Positions 9,930 through 21,310 of a stretch of 64,000 bases of DNA are shown here, in pieces. The notes under the pieces were generated by a model, which was not told the DNA's origin, did not search any database, and was given only the letters and a program-made list of their open reading frames with translations. The stretch is from the NCBI GenBank assembly GCA_951812925.1, contig OX638369.1, positions 18,691,329 through 18,755,328 of the forward strand, written 5' to 3'. The position numbers were made by a program, and so were the translations under genes. Each line of letters begins with the position of its first letter. The stretch's first letter is position 1. Origin of the DNA: Calliopum simillimum (lineage: Eukaryota; Arthropoda; Insecta; Diptera; Lauxaniidae).

Positions 9930-12900
9930 CTAGCTCATTTGCCATTTTTAAGTAAATATGACTGACTAGGGACAAAATTTGAAAACCATAGTTTTGGTAC
10001 ATTCATTTCAAAGCCTACTGCGAAAAAAATTTTAAATTGAGTAATTTGAAAACAAGTTATTAGATAAAATGTATCGGAAAATTTTATCGTACGCAGTCCT
10101 TAGCTGCTTGTGGCGATTTTTGATCAAAAAGCAAATAAGTGCAAATTTGAAGTATGATCACTGGACTGATGAGGATTTGCTTTGTGACCAAAGATCGTCG
10201 TAAACAGTGATTGTTTTTTGCCAGAGACATCTATCAAACATAAAAAATATGATTATACACAATTAAATTTTCACTGATTTCATTCTTGTGCTGCACTTCA
10301 GAACAGAATATGCCGTGAGTCACAAGTTCAAAATATTATATTTTCTTCATCATAATAGCTAGCTTTTGTTTTAAAGTCTTCAGTTGTAGTCACATATTTC
10401 TTCAATTGCAGCATAAAAAAAAAATTCATAAAACAGCTGCAGTTTAGCAAAGTTTAACGTTAAGTATATAAATGTAAAAAAGCGTTCCGTTTTATATCGC
10501 ATAAGTCACATTTATTTACTTAGTAAAATGAGTGTTCTATATTTCTGTTTCAAGACAGTAAAAACTGTTTTATGGCTTAAAACAACTTAGTAGCAAATAA
10601 TGTTTTATCAAATTCTATAGCAAAATGTCCCGTGAGTCACAATGGAATGCCCCATACATATCGTATTTGAAGGCGCAATTGAAAATACTGAAAATTTTAT
10701 ATTCATAGAATACTCAAATTGTGTACCTGTCATTTTCATGACGTGACACTCATGACAAAGATTCTACGACGAGAAGACTTTATTTTGCTGGGTCGAAAAG
10801 AAATTTTATGCCCAACGGAACTAAATTCAAACAACATGGCATTCCAGCTGCATTTATGCCCAACACTTTTATCTAAATTACCTCCAGAAATTTGATTGAA
10901 TACTATGAATATTATTTTTTGTTAATAAAAGAAAAATAATCCCATATACTTATACAAAAGCGGTACAAAGAAACCCTTCTTCGACATATTCCCCAACAAA
11001 TTTTCACTTTATTCATTTTTAAAATAAAAGCAATCATTCATAATGAAATACGTACAGAAACTACCGTCTAAAGAACAACAAGCTAAGAAAACAAACAATA
11101 TAAATTACCCTAAAATGAATTTTCTTTATAAAACAAAAAAAAAAATAAAATTTGCAGCCTAGTGTACATGGCTTATGAATTTCTCTCCTTTATTTATTTG
11201 CTGTCACCGCACACTTGGTGTCAAGCAATTTTACGTGTACGGCAGCTGTGTAGGGTAAATCAAGGTGGTAAATTTGAATATTACATGGGCTCAGAAAGGT
11301 GTCCGTCCATATTAAATCAGAGAAAAAAAAGCAAACAAAGTACAACAACAACAACAACAAAAACAAAAGCCACACGTGGAACCCCAATTTTGTGCTGCTT
11401 TTGTTTTTGTCGTTGACATGCCATTTTTTTCACTCTGCTTTTGGTTTTTGTTCTTCACTTTTCTCTTGTTTTATTGTAATTTGCTAAGGGGTCCTTAAGA
11501 ATTTTACTGAAGTGACACTTATACATACATATGTGTATGTGTACTCGTAATATGGTAAGTTTATACTTACATATATGCAACGCAACAGTACAACTACTAC
11601 AACGTCTACCACTACTACTACTGTAAACACAATCAAAATTAGAGCAAATGTTATGGTATGTGAGGAAGATAAGGATATGCCGGAAAGAAACTCAAACATT
11701 TGATTATAGCGATGTGAGAAATGAGCAGGGCAATAATCGTTAAAGGAGTTCTGTCATCATATTCTTCGGGCTCTTAAGTCATTCTTGAAGATAAATGAAA
11801 TGATCTAACTGAAAAAGTTTAAAATTAGTCAAAATTCTTTTTGGAGATATTACCTCACAAAATAAGCTAACGAGAGATCAATTCAAACTTAATACACACA
11901 TTTTTAAAGAATAATATTTTGGGAGCAACCGATACTCCCAAAAAAGAAACAAAATTAATCCAAAATTTCGAATTCAATGCTTTTCATACAAAATTTTCAT
12001 TTTATGTTGCATACTTTTAAGCGATTTATTCGCATGCTTGCGATTTATTCACAGTATTCACTTCGTTACCACATAGAACACTCTGTATACGTATGCAGTT
12101 GCTTATGTGTGTGTAAAATCCATAGTTGAACCTTCGTCTTTAGCATGCATGTGTGTGTGTTTTAGTAAAAAGAAACTCGCACGTAATGACACTCGAATAC
12201 TCGCTCGAGTTCTATAGCAACGTAAGCATAAACGAGTGATGTAAAGTGGGCTTACGTTTCTAAATCACTGTAAACTTTACAACCGCGCTGCTGCCCCTTT
12301 AAATACGTTTAGCCATGTATATATGTACCGCATGCGTTTGTCTACTCTTTATTTGGTGTCTAAGTAAGTGTGCATGTTTGTGTATTTGTGCGTTACCGAA
12401 TAGTTGCTGCGTCATGTAATTCTATCGATAGTGTGTAGTGATTTAACTTGAGCTATTATATTGTAGTTGGTAGAGCAACACTAACACTGCTGCATACTGG
12501 TAATGAGAGCATTTATCCTTAAAGCAACAACAACAACAACAATAGCAGCGAAAACAAAATAACGAAGAGCTAAATATTTGCACTCAATTAAATCATTGAA
12601 GGCTGAATCAAAGAAGACTAAAGTACTTCGGTAGAAATTTGTTCCTAGCATTTGATATTTTCATAGTATGGTTTTACTTGACATACATATGTTTTGGTGA
12701 TATTGAATATCGTGTTTTACTGTCACTTAAGTTAATTTTAAGGTTGCCTAGAGATCTATCTGCTTTTTACTTTTAAATTAAAATTTCGAGCAACAGATCA
12801 AGTTCTTTAAGGACATTGTTTACTGGAGTGTTGTATAGACAATTGAAATTCATTTAATTAAAAACTGTCACATGTGAATATATAGCAAAGAAATTATATT

Positions 12901-12950
12901 TTCTTTTAAATGTAAAAAATCTTTTTTAGAGTGTAAAAGAAGTAATATGA
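9930..12950. other. No gene seen
   Basis: Three kilobases with short ORFs only, CAACAA and ACTACT microsatellites (near 11340, 11590 and 12525) and one GTGACACTCATGAC motif at 10743-10756. I found no coding region or RNA gene. Confidence 0.4.
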
Positions 12951-13077
12951 ATGCCCTAAGTAGATTTTTGGGTCACAAGACCACGGCCCAGCCAAACCAG
13001 AATACATCATCAACACTAAAAACACCCAACATAAAACGATCAACAACAATAACATCTCATTAGCGCACATTAACAGT

Positions 13078-13375
13078 TACAAAGTACTAAAGGACCAACA
13101 AGGATCAGTGAAACCACAAAGTGCTACGGGATCAACAACGATCAGTGACACCACTAAGTGCTACAGGATCAACAAGGATCAGTGAAGCTACAAAGTGCTA
13201 CAGGATCATCAAGGATCAGTGAAACTACAAAGTACTAAAGGATCAACAAGGATCAGTGAAGCTAAAAAGTGCCACAGGATCAACTAGGATCAGTGAAACC
13301 ACAAAGTGCTACAGGATCAATAAGGATCACTGAAGCTACAAAGTGCTACAGGATCAGTAAGCCTTTCAAGTGCTA
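13078..13375. repeat. 37-bp minisatellite, about 8 copies
   Basis: The unit is approximately GGATCAACAAGGATCAGTGA followed by ARCTACAAAGTGCTACA. Looser copies continue to about 13480. It directly precedes an LTR-like stretch. Confidence 0.85.
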
Positions 13376-13554
13376 AAGAGAAATTAAGCCATTAAGTGCT
13401 CAAAGTTCAACTAAAGTAAGTGAAGTTACAAAGTGCTACAAGTTCAACAACACCAACAAGGATCAGTGAAAGTTATTAATCAACAGCAGAGCAAAGATGA
13501 TCCAGCACATCATTAAAGTAATAACAGACATAGTGGTGCTAAGATAGCATCGGT

Positions 13555-13760
13555 TGTAGAACCGTTGGACCAAGCTTCACAGAAATACGTACCCCTAAAA
13601 AGTCTTCCCGATCCTGTGAGGACATTGTCAAATGAAATAGTTTATATTTAAGAAAGTGAAGTCAGGCAGAAGAACCGTCAGGCCAAGCTTCACAGGAATA
13701 CGTGACCCTACAAAGTCTTCCAGAGCCTGAGAGGGCCTTGTGAAATGGAGTAGTTAAGCA
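13555..13760. repeat. Two ~110-bp direct repeats
   Basis: ACCAAGCTTCACAGAAATACGT at 13570 and its near copy GCCAAGCTTCACAGGAATACG at 13692 are each followed by CCTAMAAAGTCTTCC, GATCCTG/GAGCCTG and GTCAAATGRAATAG-type sequence. They sit between the 37-bp array and the LTR-like promoter region. Confidence 0.7.
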
Positions 13761-13789
13761 ATAAGTGAAAGCTACAGCTAGTACTTTTT

Positions 13790-13990
13790 CTTAGGGACAT
13801 TGAGGTTTAGCTATTGACAAGAATTAGTTAGGGACTAAGAATTAGTTAGGGACGTGATATAAATATTTTGTAACACATCACGAGAAAATAACAATAAAGA
13901 ACAAAGAAAACTGGAACTGCTGTGTCCTAAATAGCCTTGGACACCGGCGAGTTTAATCACAGGCATTAGGAAGGTCCATTACAGTAACAT
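13790..13990 (+). other. Possible LTR fragment (TATA box and polyadenylation signal)
   Basis: A duplicated AGAATTAGTTAGGGAC is followed by GATATAAATATTTTG (TATA-like), AATAAAGAACAAAG (polyadenylation-like) and a TGCTGTGTCCTAAATAG tail. This order of promoter then polyadenylation signal within about 50 bp is what an LTR U3-R-U5 looks like. No second copy, primer-binding site or target duplication was found, so a solo or truncated LTR is only a suggestion. Confidence 0.35.
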
Positions 13991-14032
13991 TCAAACATTT
14001 TGAAAAGGTGTCTGGAAAACTTTGCTTATTTA

Positions 14033-14888
14033 TTGGGTGTACAACTTAAAAACCGGAATTTTTTAGCGAAATTTGATGCTTTAATGTGGAAAAATGTTAC
14101 AATATATTTTATTCAAAGTATTGTCCATTGGAAGCTACAACATTTCCCCATCTTTCAGGCAATTTATGAATTCCATCCCAAAAAAATTGCGCCGGCTTGG
14201 CGGCCAAAAATGAATCGAGCCAATTTTCGATATCTTGAACTTAAGTGAACCGTATTCCTGATAGGGCATTCTGCATTGATCAGAACAAATGGTAGTCTGA
14301 TGGTGCAAGGTCTGGGCTATAAGGCGGGTGAGGCAAAATTTGTATAGATTTCCCATGCGTTGTTTTCCAGGTAATTTTTGACTGGGGCAGCAATATGTGG
14401 CCGAGCGTTATCGTGGTGGAAAATGATTGACTCATGTCTGGTCGCATACGTTGGCGGCTCTGCCTGGATTTTCTGCTTCAATCGGATCAATTGTTGACGA
14501 TAGAGTTGAGCATTAATGGTTTGGCCACCTGGCAACAGCTCATAATGGATCACACCTAGCTGGTCCTGACCAGGACGTTCTTTGTCTTCGACATCAAAAT
14601 CACCACTTTTAAACCGCCGAAACCACTCACGACAGCTTGATTCAGCTGGAGCATAGTCCCCATAAACTTCTACAAGCAAACTATGACTTTCCGCAGCGGT
14701 TTTCTTTGCAAAAAAATGACCCAACAGAACCTCCCGCAAATGCTGACTTTTTCTCCAATTTTCGATTTTGATTTTGACAGCTGTCAAATGTACCTTCAAA
14801 ATGACATATATATAAAGTTCGGGCTTTCACGATATTTGTTAGTATGGACATCCACCGTCAAATTCCGGTTTTAAAGTTGTATACCCAA
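14033..14888 (-). mobile_element. Internally deleted mariner element
   Basis: The terminal inverted repeats are TTGGGTGTACAACTTAAAAA at the left, continuing CCGGAATTT, and its near-identical inverse TTGGGTATACAACTTTAAAA at the right. Both ends are flanked by TA (14031-14032 and 14889-14890), the standard mariner target duplication. The element is about 856 bp, whereas autonomous mariners are near 1.3 kb. The missing part is the middle of the transposase gene. Confidence 0.9.
14109..14799 (-). pseudogene. Mariner transposase, deleted and frameshifted
   Basis: The protein would cut and paste the element at TA sites. The minus strand starts MKVHLTAVKIKIENW and shows the N-terminal helix-turn-helix region, with KKTAAESHSLLVEVYGDYA and WFRRFKSGDFDVEDKERPGQ. 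It then jumps directly to DQLGVIHYELL, so the linker, the second DNA-binding helix and the first catalytic Asp are gone. The second catalytic Asp is present in HHDNARPHIA. The ORF leaves frame after ENNAWEIYTNFASPAL. The C-terminus, including NGQYFE before a TAA at 14109-14111, is recognisable in other frames. It is clearly inactive, but the inverted repeats are well kept, so it could have been mobilised in trans. Confidence 0.9.
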
Positions 14889-15119
14889 TATCAAGATAGT
14901 GAAAGGAACCTTTCGATTTCGACTTTCGAATCTTAACAACTTCCACAAAGTTCTCCGCTACATCAGTCCTAGTTTTTAGACAAATCATAGTGACACCATT
15001 GACGATTCTAAGGGTTCATGTTAGGTTGTTATCATATTGGCACAATTTAAACATTTTCGATTAATTTTCTCATATTAACAAAATAAAACGTGGATTTACT
15101 GCCAATAATTAAACATTTT

Positions 15120-15395
15120 TTTTAACTAACATGACACTCATGTCATTTTTTTGCGTTTCCTATAGAGAAATTTGATAGCTGCAATTCGATTGCATTTGAA
15201 AACATTAAAAATTTCGTTAATATGTCTGGATTTAAAAATATATATTTACTTTTCTTACTACGTGACACTCATGACAATGACTAATAACTGCTTTTGTTTA
15301 TTTTAATTAAATGAGTAAATCCGCTAATAAGAGCTATTTATTATAATTAATATGACACTCATGACTGCTACACTCATGAATGTTACACTAGACTG
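15120..15395. repeat. Cluster of TGACACTCATGAC motifs
   Basis: RTGACACTCATGWC occurs at 15131-15144, 15262-15275 and 15352-15365, with a degraded copy near 15369. One more copy lies at 10743-10756. The function is unknown. Confidence 0.6.
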
Positions 15396-15750
15396 ATTCA
15401 AAAAAAAAAAAAAAAAACTTTTTTGGTATCTCCACTATTGCGCCCAAAAATCTGAAAGAGGGTGTCAAAAAAAATAGCTAACATTTTTTTTTTTTTTTTT
15501 TTTTTTTTTTCTTACGGTCATCTAGAGGTGGCGCAACGTCAATTTGTGTAAAGATTTCGGCTTGATGCTGATTTTACTTTATTACGACAGCAAAAATGCT
15601 AGGAATGAGTCGTAAGATTTATCAAATTATCTGACTTGATTCGAGGTATATAAAAAAATATAAATTAGAACCTAAAATCAACGACATATTGTTTTTTTTT
15701 TAGCTAAAATACTCTCGAAAAGTTTTTTCTAAATTTCATTCAATTTTAAA

Positions 15751-16405
15751 ACTCAAAACCTTCATTTTGGATAAAACTTGTTGTTCCAAGGTCACTATGA
15801 ATATTACACAATAAATAACTTTTTTATACGTTTCAACCAATTATATCTTTTTTTTATGGGTCTTTTTGACCATTTTTTTATTTATTTTTTTTTTTTTTAT
15901 TTTTATTTATTTATTAATTTAGTTCCTTCCCAGCACAACAAGATATATATCTTATAATTATAGTACTAGTCACATGACGACAAATTAATACATGAGATGA
16001 TTAAATACAAGTTTTAAATATAGTTCACATACTTAAAGAAACTTGGGTTAAGGTGTTCTACAGAAATATTCTACTAAAAATTTCACTAAGAGTAACTATA
16101 GACGAGATACTTCTTAAATAGAAAAATGCCAAAAAAAAGTATATGTAAATTTTAAACTATCTTGGAATAAATTTCATACTTTTTTAGAATAAATTTCAAA
16201 CTATCATTTTTTAGTGTGTAGTGAAATTTTAAGTAGAATATTTCTGTAAAAAACTTTAAACTATTATAACCCAGTTTTTTTTAAAAAAAAAAGACCCATA
16301 AAAGCAGGATCTAGAGGGTTATGATGTTTTAGAAAGTTAAGTATTGTGTGATTTCATGGTAAGCTTGGGACAAAATGTTTTATCTAAAAAATGTGGTGAG
16401 TTGGA
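15751..16405. mobile_element. Inverted-repeat element, ~655 bp, with an insertion in its left arm
   Basis: The left arm contains ACTCAAAACCTTCATTTTGG, ATAAAACTTGTTGTTCCAAG, ATGGGTCTTTTTGACC and ACAGAAATATTCTACTAAAA. The right arm carries the inverse: GTAGAATATTTCTGTAAAAA, AAGACCCATAAAA, AAGCTTGGGACAAAATG and TTTTATCTAAAAAATGTGGT. The left arm is longer because about 150 bp lie at 15880-16035, starting with a long T tract. Read on the minus strand, that insert ends in AAATAAATAAAAATAAAAAA and looks like a truncated retroposed 3' end. Related single arms occur at 5200-5300 and 7790-7990. Confidence 0.6.
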
Positions 16406-17960
16406 TGATGTTAAGTCGAAGTCAAAGTTAAAGAAATTGTGAGGATGATCGACAAAGCTGACCAGATGTTGCACTTAGATGAATTAATTGTGAGGTCAAT
16501 TACGATTATCTTTTTCCCTTTTTTATTTTTGGTCCTGCACATACTTATCCACCCTTTATCTCTGTCCACCTCTGCAAAAAATAAAAATATTTTTATGAAA
16601 TTTTTATTTCCGTTTACAGAACTTTCAGAATGTTCCAGAAGAGAAACATTTAAGAATAACCTGCATTTTTACGCCCTCAACATTTTGCACGAACTTAATT
16701 ATACCCTGTCTTTTCCTACAGATGTCACGATTTGGTGTCAATTTTGTGTGAATCGTTTGAGCGGCCTTCAAGATAATGCTATTGTATTAGGGCCACCTTA
16801 GAAATCCATCATTATAAAATCTCTCCAAGAATACTTATTACAGTAAAAAAATTTGTCTAAAAGTAAAAGAATGAAAAAATGTTTCGAATTTTCCAATAAA
16901 ATACCACCCGTCCCCGAATTGTTTGACAAATTTCAAATCAAATCAACACGTTTCCGGTCTATGCATAAATAAAGCACCCACCCACACATCTAAGCGTCTA
17001 AACAACTCAGTGCTGTTTAACAACTTCAACTAAGTATTTGCGAAACTTTTCTTCGCATCTTTCTGACACTTAATATTTATGGGTCATTAAATCAATTAAA
17101 AGTTCGTCTAACGAGATCAAGTTTCCTACAGAAACTCAACCAAAAGCCACAAAATAGATATTTTTCCAAAAATTGGCAATCAACAACTTAGATTCAGTGC
17201 AGCTTATTGACCGAACTAAATACAAGGCAGCATAGTAGAAGCAGAAGCACCATCATCAAAAGACGTAACGCATAATGGCAGCACAGCAAAAGCAGCAGCA
17301 ACAGCAGTTCAAATTCTGCAAAAGTGTTGGCATAGAAAATTGGAAAAAAAACTACACACATACACAGTGTAGAGAAAAGGCAGCAAAAACTTTTCAGCAA
17401 AAAAAAAAAATAGTAAAAAGTTTTTCTGATGTTTTTCTATTCCAATTTTTTTATTTTATTTATTTATCAAAAAAGTTTTATTTTTAAATGGCATTTAATG
17501 TGTCTGTAAGCACACAAACTACAAACTATGAGCATATGCACACATACTTAGTATATAAAAGTGTATTAAGCATATATGTATCTACGTACGTATGCGCACA
17601 AGTGGTTGTCAGTGTGTTAGTGTTGTGGTTTTCGTGGTTTTGTATGTGTTCTGGAAACATTTACATACTCTTTCTATAAGTAATTTATACTAATGTCTAT
17701 TGTGCATGTATTTGTTGCCTTGCAGTGGTTTGACTTCATGATTTTTTTCAAGATAAAGTGATGTAGATATAATAGAACCAATTACAAGTTTACAATAATG
17801 ACCCGTAGTCATTTATTTTGGGAATTAAAAAGATAAAAAGAGTCAAGTATGGTATTAAGTTTAATTAATGAAATAACATTTGTAACATTTTTGAAAATAG
17901 TTTAGATTTTTTTTCTTAGCTTCATTAACATTGTTCAATACATTTTGATATTGTAAACAT
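16406..17960. other. No supported gene
   Basis: A 120-codon ORF at 16439-16801 (+) has no motif I recognise and begins within low-complexity hydrophobic sequence, so I do not call it. Around 17190-17700 there are CAGCAG and ACACAC microsatellites. Confidence 0.4.
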
Positions 17961-18440
17961 TTTTAGGAACATCGACTTTATCAACACGTTTCCCAGTCAT
18001 AATCATATTTAAGCTTTATCAATATTTATTGAAATAATTCTCAAAAAATTCCAATATTCATAATATGATTATTATTCTGATTATATCATCATCATGGAGT
18101 TTGTCAACGTTTTCTTGCTTTGTCATCATATTTCCATTTTTCAACATTTGTTTCGATGTTTTCACTTCGTCAACACTTTTCAAAGTATTAAGTCGAGTGT
18201 TTCGCAACATGTAAAATGTGTGTACTACTCAGATTGAACTGGAAGCATGCCCACCCCAAATTTCAAAATATTTCGTCTTTATTAAGTTTTTGTAATTTTG
18301 TGAACATTTTTCAATATATTTCGACTTTAACAACATTTTTCGAAATGTAATACATTTAATATTTCGCCTTAATCACCTTATATGAGCTTTGTCAACATTT
18401 CTTAGCTTTTTCAATATATAAGCCGTTTCTTATGAAAGTG
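17960..18440. repeat. TCAACATTTTTCGAC minisatellite, block 1a
   Basis: Degenerate words of the type CTTTATCAACATTTTTCGAC recur every 20 to 45 bases. No unit is identical to the next, so the array is old or evolves by local slippage. Confidence 0.7.
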
Positions 18441-18629
18441 GGGCAGGTCCAAAACGATTCAAAAGTAATGTTATAATATGAATTGGCTGTTAATTTGCTT
18501 AGGGAGAATAAAATATATAATTGTTTTGACGAAAATGTTACTTGGTAATATGGCATTGATAGCATTAAGTTGAAAAAATTATATCGGTCAAATAACTTAT
18601 CATTATGACACATATAAAGCAGTAGGACG

Positions 18630-19125
18630 TATCATTTGTTTACCAAAAATTAAGTAGGAAATACCAAAAAATGGCGAAAAGTAGGACGTTTGAAAATTTC
18701 CTGGAGAAGTTGGATGATTCTCAATTCTTCTGTCAACAAAAAGGATGTTTTATATTTTTTAACGAAAAGTAGAGTTCTTCATATTTTTTAATGAAGAGTA
18801 GGATGTTTCATACTTTTTAACGAAATCTAGAAGTTTTCATACTGAATAAATACATAATGAATTATCTTACTTTTCGAAAGGGGGCTTTGAAATATTCTAG
18901 TTTTCGTCAAAAAAGTTAAGCTTTACTACTTTTCGACATAAAATCGGGAACGCACTTTTTTTTGGCATAAATCTTCAAAAAAATCATACTTTTCGTCACA
19001 TGTAATGAAACACTTTAGTTTTCGTTAATAGAGTGAAATGTCCTACTTTTCGCCGAAAGAATAACAACATCCCAGTTTGCTTCAGACAAATAAATTATCC
19101 TACTTCCTACTTCTCGTGTGAGGCT
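18630..19125. repeat. Inverted-repeat island built from AAAAGTAGGACRTTT
   Basis: The left half repeats GCGAAAAGTAGGACGTTT-like words. The right half has the inverse, AAATGTCCTACTTTTCGCC. The island interrupts the TCAACATTTTTCGAC minisatellite and may be an inserted foldback-like sequence. I could not fix its ends. Confidence 0.6.
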
Positions 19126-19134
19126 TCGTTTTAA

Positions 19135-20500
19135 CTGTATCAATATTTTTTCTCTCTATCAACATGCTTAGCCACATAAGGAGACTATCAACACTTGTAT
19201 ATCATTCCACGATTCTACGATTTAGTCAAAATTTCTTAATTTTCTCAGCATTTTTCAACATATTTCGACTTATGCAACACCTTTCAACTTTACCGAAATT
19301 TTTAAAAATACATCGCCTCTATCACAATTGCTTTGTCAATATTTTTCAACTTTATCATAATTTTTCGGTTTTATCAAAATTTTTTAACGATATCAATTTT
19401 CCTCTCTATCAACATTTTTAGTCACATTAAAAATTTATTAACATTTTTTAAATTTTTTGTATTTTGCCAACATATTTTAGTTTTGACAACATTTTTCAAT
19501 ATCTTTTGACTTTAGCAACATTTTTCAGCTGTATCAACTTTTTTCAAAATATTACAATTCAATCATAATTTTTCGAGATTTTGAAAATTTTTAGTCACAT
19601 TATGACTTAATCAACATTTATCATATATTTCGAACTTAGCGACATTTTTTCACTTTACTAACATTTAAAAAATATTTCGCATTAATGATCTTATTTTCTA
19701 TATAAATAATTTTCGCATTTATCAACATTTTAAGTCACATAAGAACTTTGTAAACATTTATCACATTTCTTCGATTTTGTCCATTCCTTAACTTTGTCAA
19801 CATTTTTCGATACACATATTTCGACTTTTGCAACATTTTTTAACGGCATCAAAATTTTTCTCTTCTATCAACATTTTGGTCACATTGGGAGATTATCAAC
19901 ATTTAATTTTTTTTTTTTTTTTATTTTTGTTTTTTACCAACATATTTTATTTGACTCATCATTTTTCAATATCTTTTGACTTTAGCAACATTTCTTAATT
20001 TTGTCAGCATTTTTCGATTTATTTCGACTTCAGCTTCATAAAACTTTTTAACTAAAGAATATTTTTTTTGCTTATCAACATTTTAAGTCATATTAAGACT
20101 TTATTAACATTTATCATATATAATTGATTTTGTCAATATTTCTTACTTTTTTTGGAGTTTTCGATGTTTATATATTACGACTTTAGTAACATTTTTTAAC
20201 TTTATCAACACTTTCCAAAATATTTCGCCTTAATCATCATATTTGCCTTGTAAACATTTTTCAATTTATCAACATATACATATTTCAAGATTATTATTAA
20301 ATTTCCGGCCTAACCAACTTTTTCAACTATAACAATATTTTAACGCTTTGTCAACATTTTAAGTAACATTATGACTTTAACAACATTTTTCATTATTTGG
20401 ATAACGGCTTAAGCAACACCTTTCGACTTAATCAAAAATGTATCAAAATATTTCGCATTTATCATCTTATTTTTGCTTTATCAACATTTTTCAATAAATA
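19135..20500. repeat. TCAACATTTTTCGAC minisatellite, block 1b
   Basis: Continuation of block 1a after the inverted-repeat island. It contains dozens of diverged copies of (T)ATCAACATTTTTCGACTTT. Short ORFs rich in Phe, Ile and Ser in this block are by-products of the repeat. Confidence 0.8.
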
Positions 20501-21310
20501 TTTTTTTTCTGCTCTGATGCATGAAATCATATTTCCATACAATTCACAGCTCTCATGAAACTTAAACTTCACTAGGACCCCAACTGCTTCCACATTTTCA
20601 ATTCAAAATTTCCTCAATGTAACGGCACATGCTGTGTGCAATGCAATGCAAAGAATTTTAAACCACAACACGTGACATTTTCGAAAGGTTCAAATGAAGT
20701 GTGAAAGTATTTGCTGATTCATTAACAAAAATAGCAAGAGCAACAAAAAAAAAGAAGAAAAAACAATAGCTGTTGCTGCAGCAAGGATTTTCCCCATACT
20801 CAGGCAATTCGAAAATATGAAAATAACTTGGATTTTCACACTCTACAGTTATGCGACAATGAGCTGACCAATCGATGAACTAACAATTGTGTGAAAACTG
20901 AACAATAGCAAAACTTTGATAAAGTGCAGTGCAACTCAGGCAGTAAGGGACATCAACACATATACATTTTCACACAGAAGCCATTAATAGAAACTTAGCC
21001 TTAGGATTTATGTTGCATTCTGTTGTGCCTGTGTGTTTCATATGGTGCACTCAATGAGAATCTACTGAGCATTGAAACAGAAGTGCGATTAAAATCTATC
21101 ACGCTAGTTGTTTACCATGTTGACACTTAGCTCAACAAAGCATTATGGGGAGTCCTTTGGAATGTGCTTTAGAAGTGTAGGTGCATTATGCAAAATTCGT
21201 TAGAATTGATTGCCTATGCGTGTATTGACAATTTCATAGCAGGGATTTCATTTGGTGAGAGTGAGAACTATTTGGTAATTTTCGATCCGCATAAATTTTT
21301 TAAAATTTTT
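20500..21310. other. Unique spacer without a gene
   Basis: Non-repetitive sequence between two minisatellite blocks. No ORF or RNA gene is supported. Confidence 0.4.

Noticed and set aside
16439..16801. 120-codon ORF
   Set aside because: No recognisable domain, low-complexity start, and no splice or codon-use support. Probably chance.
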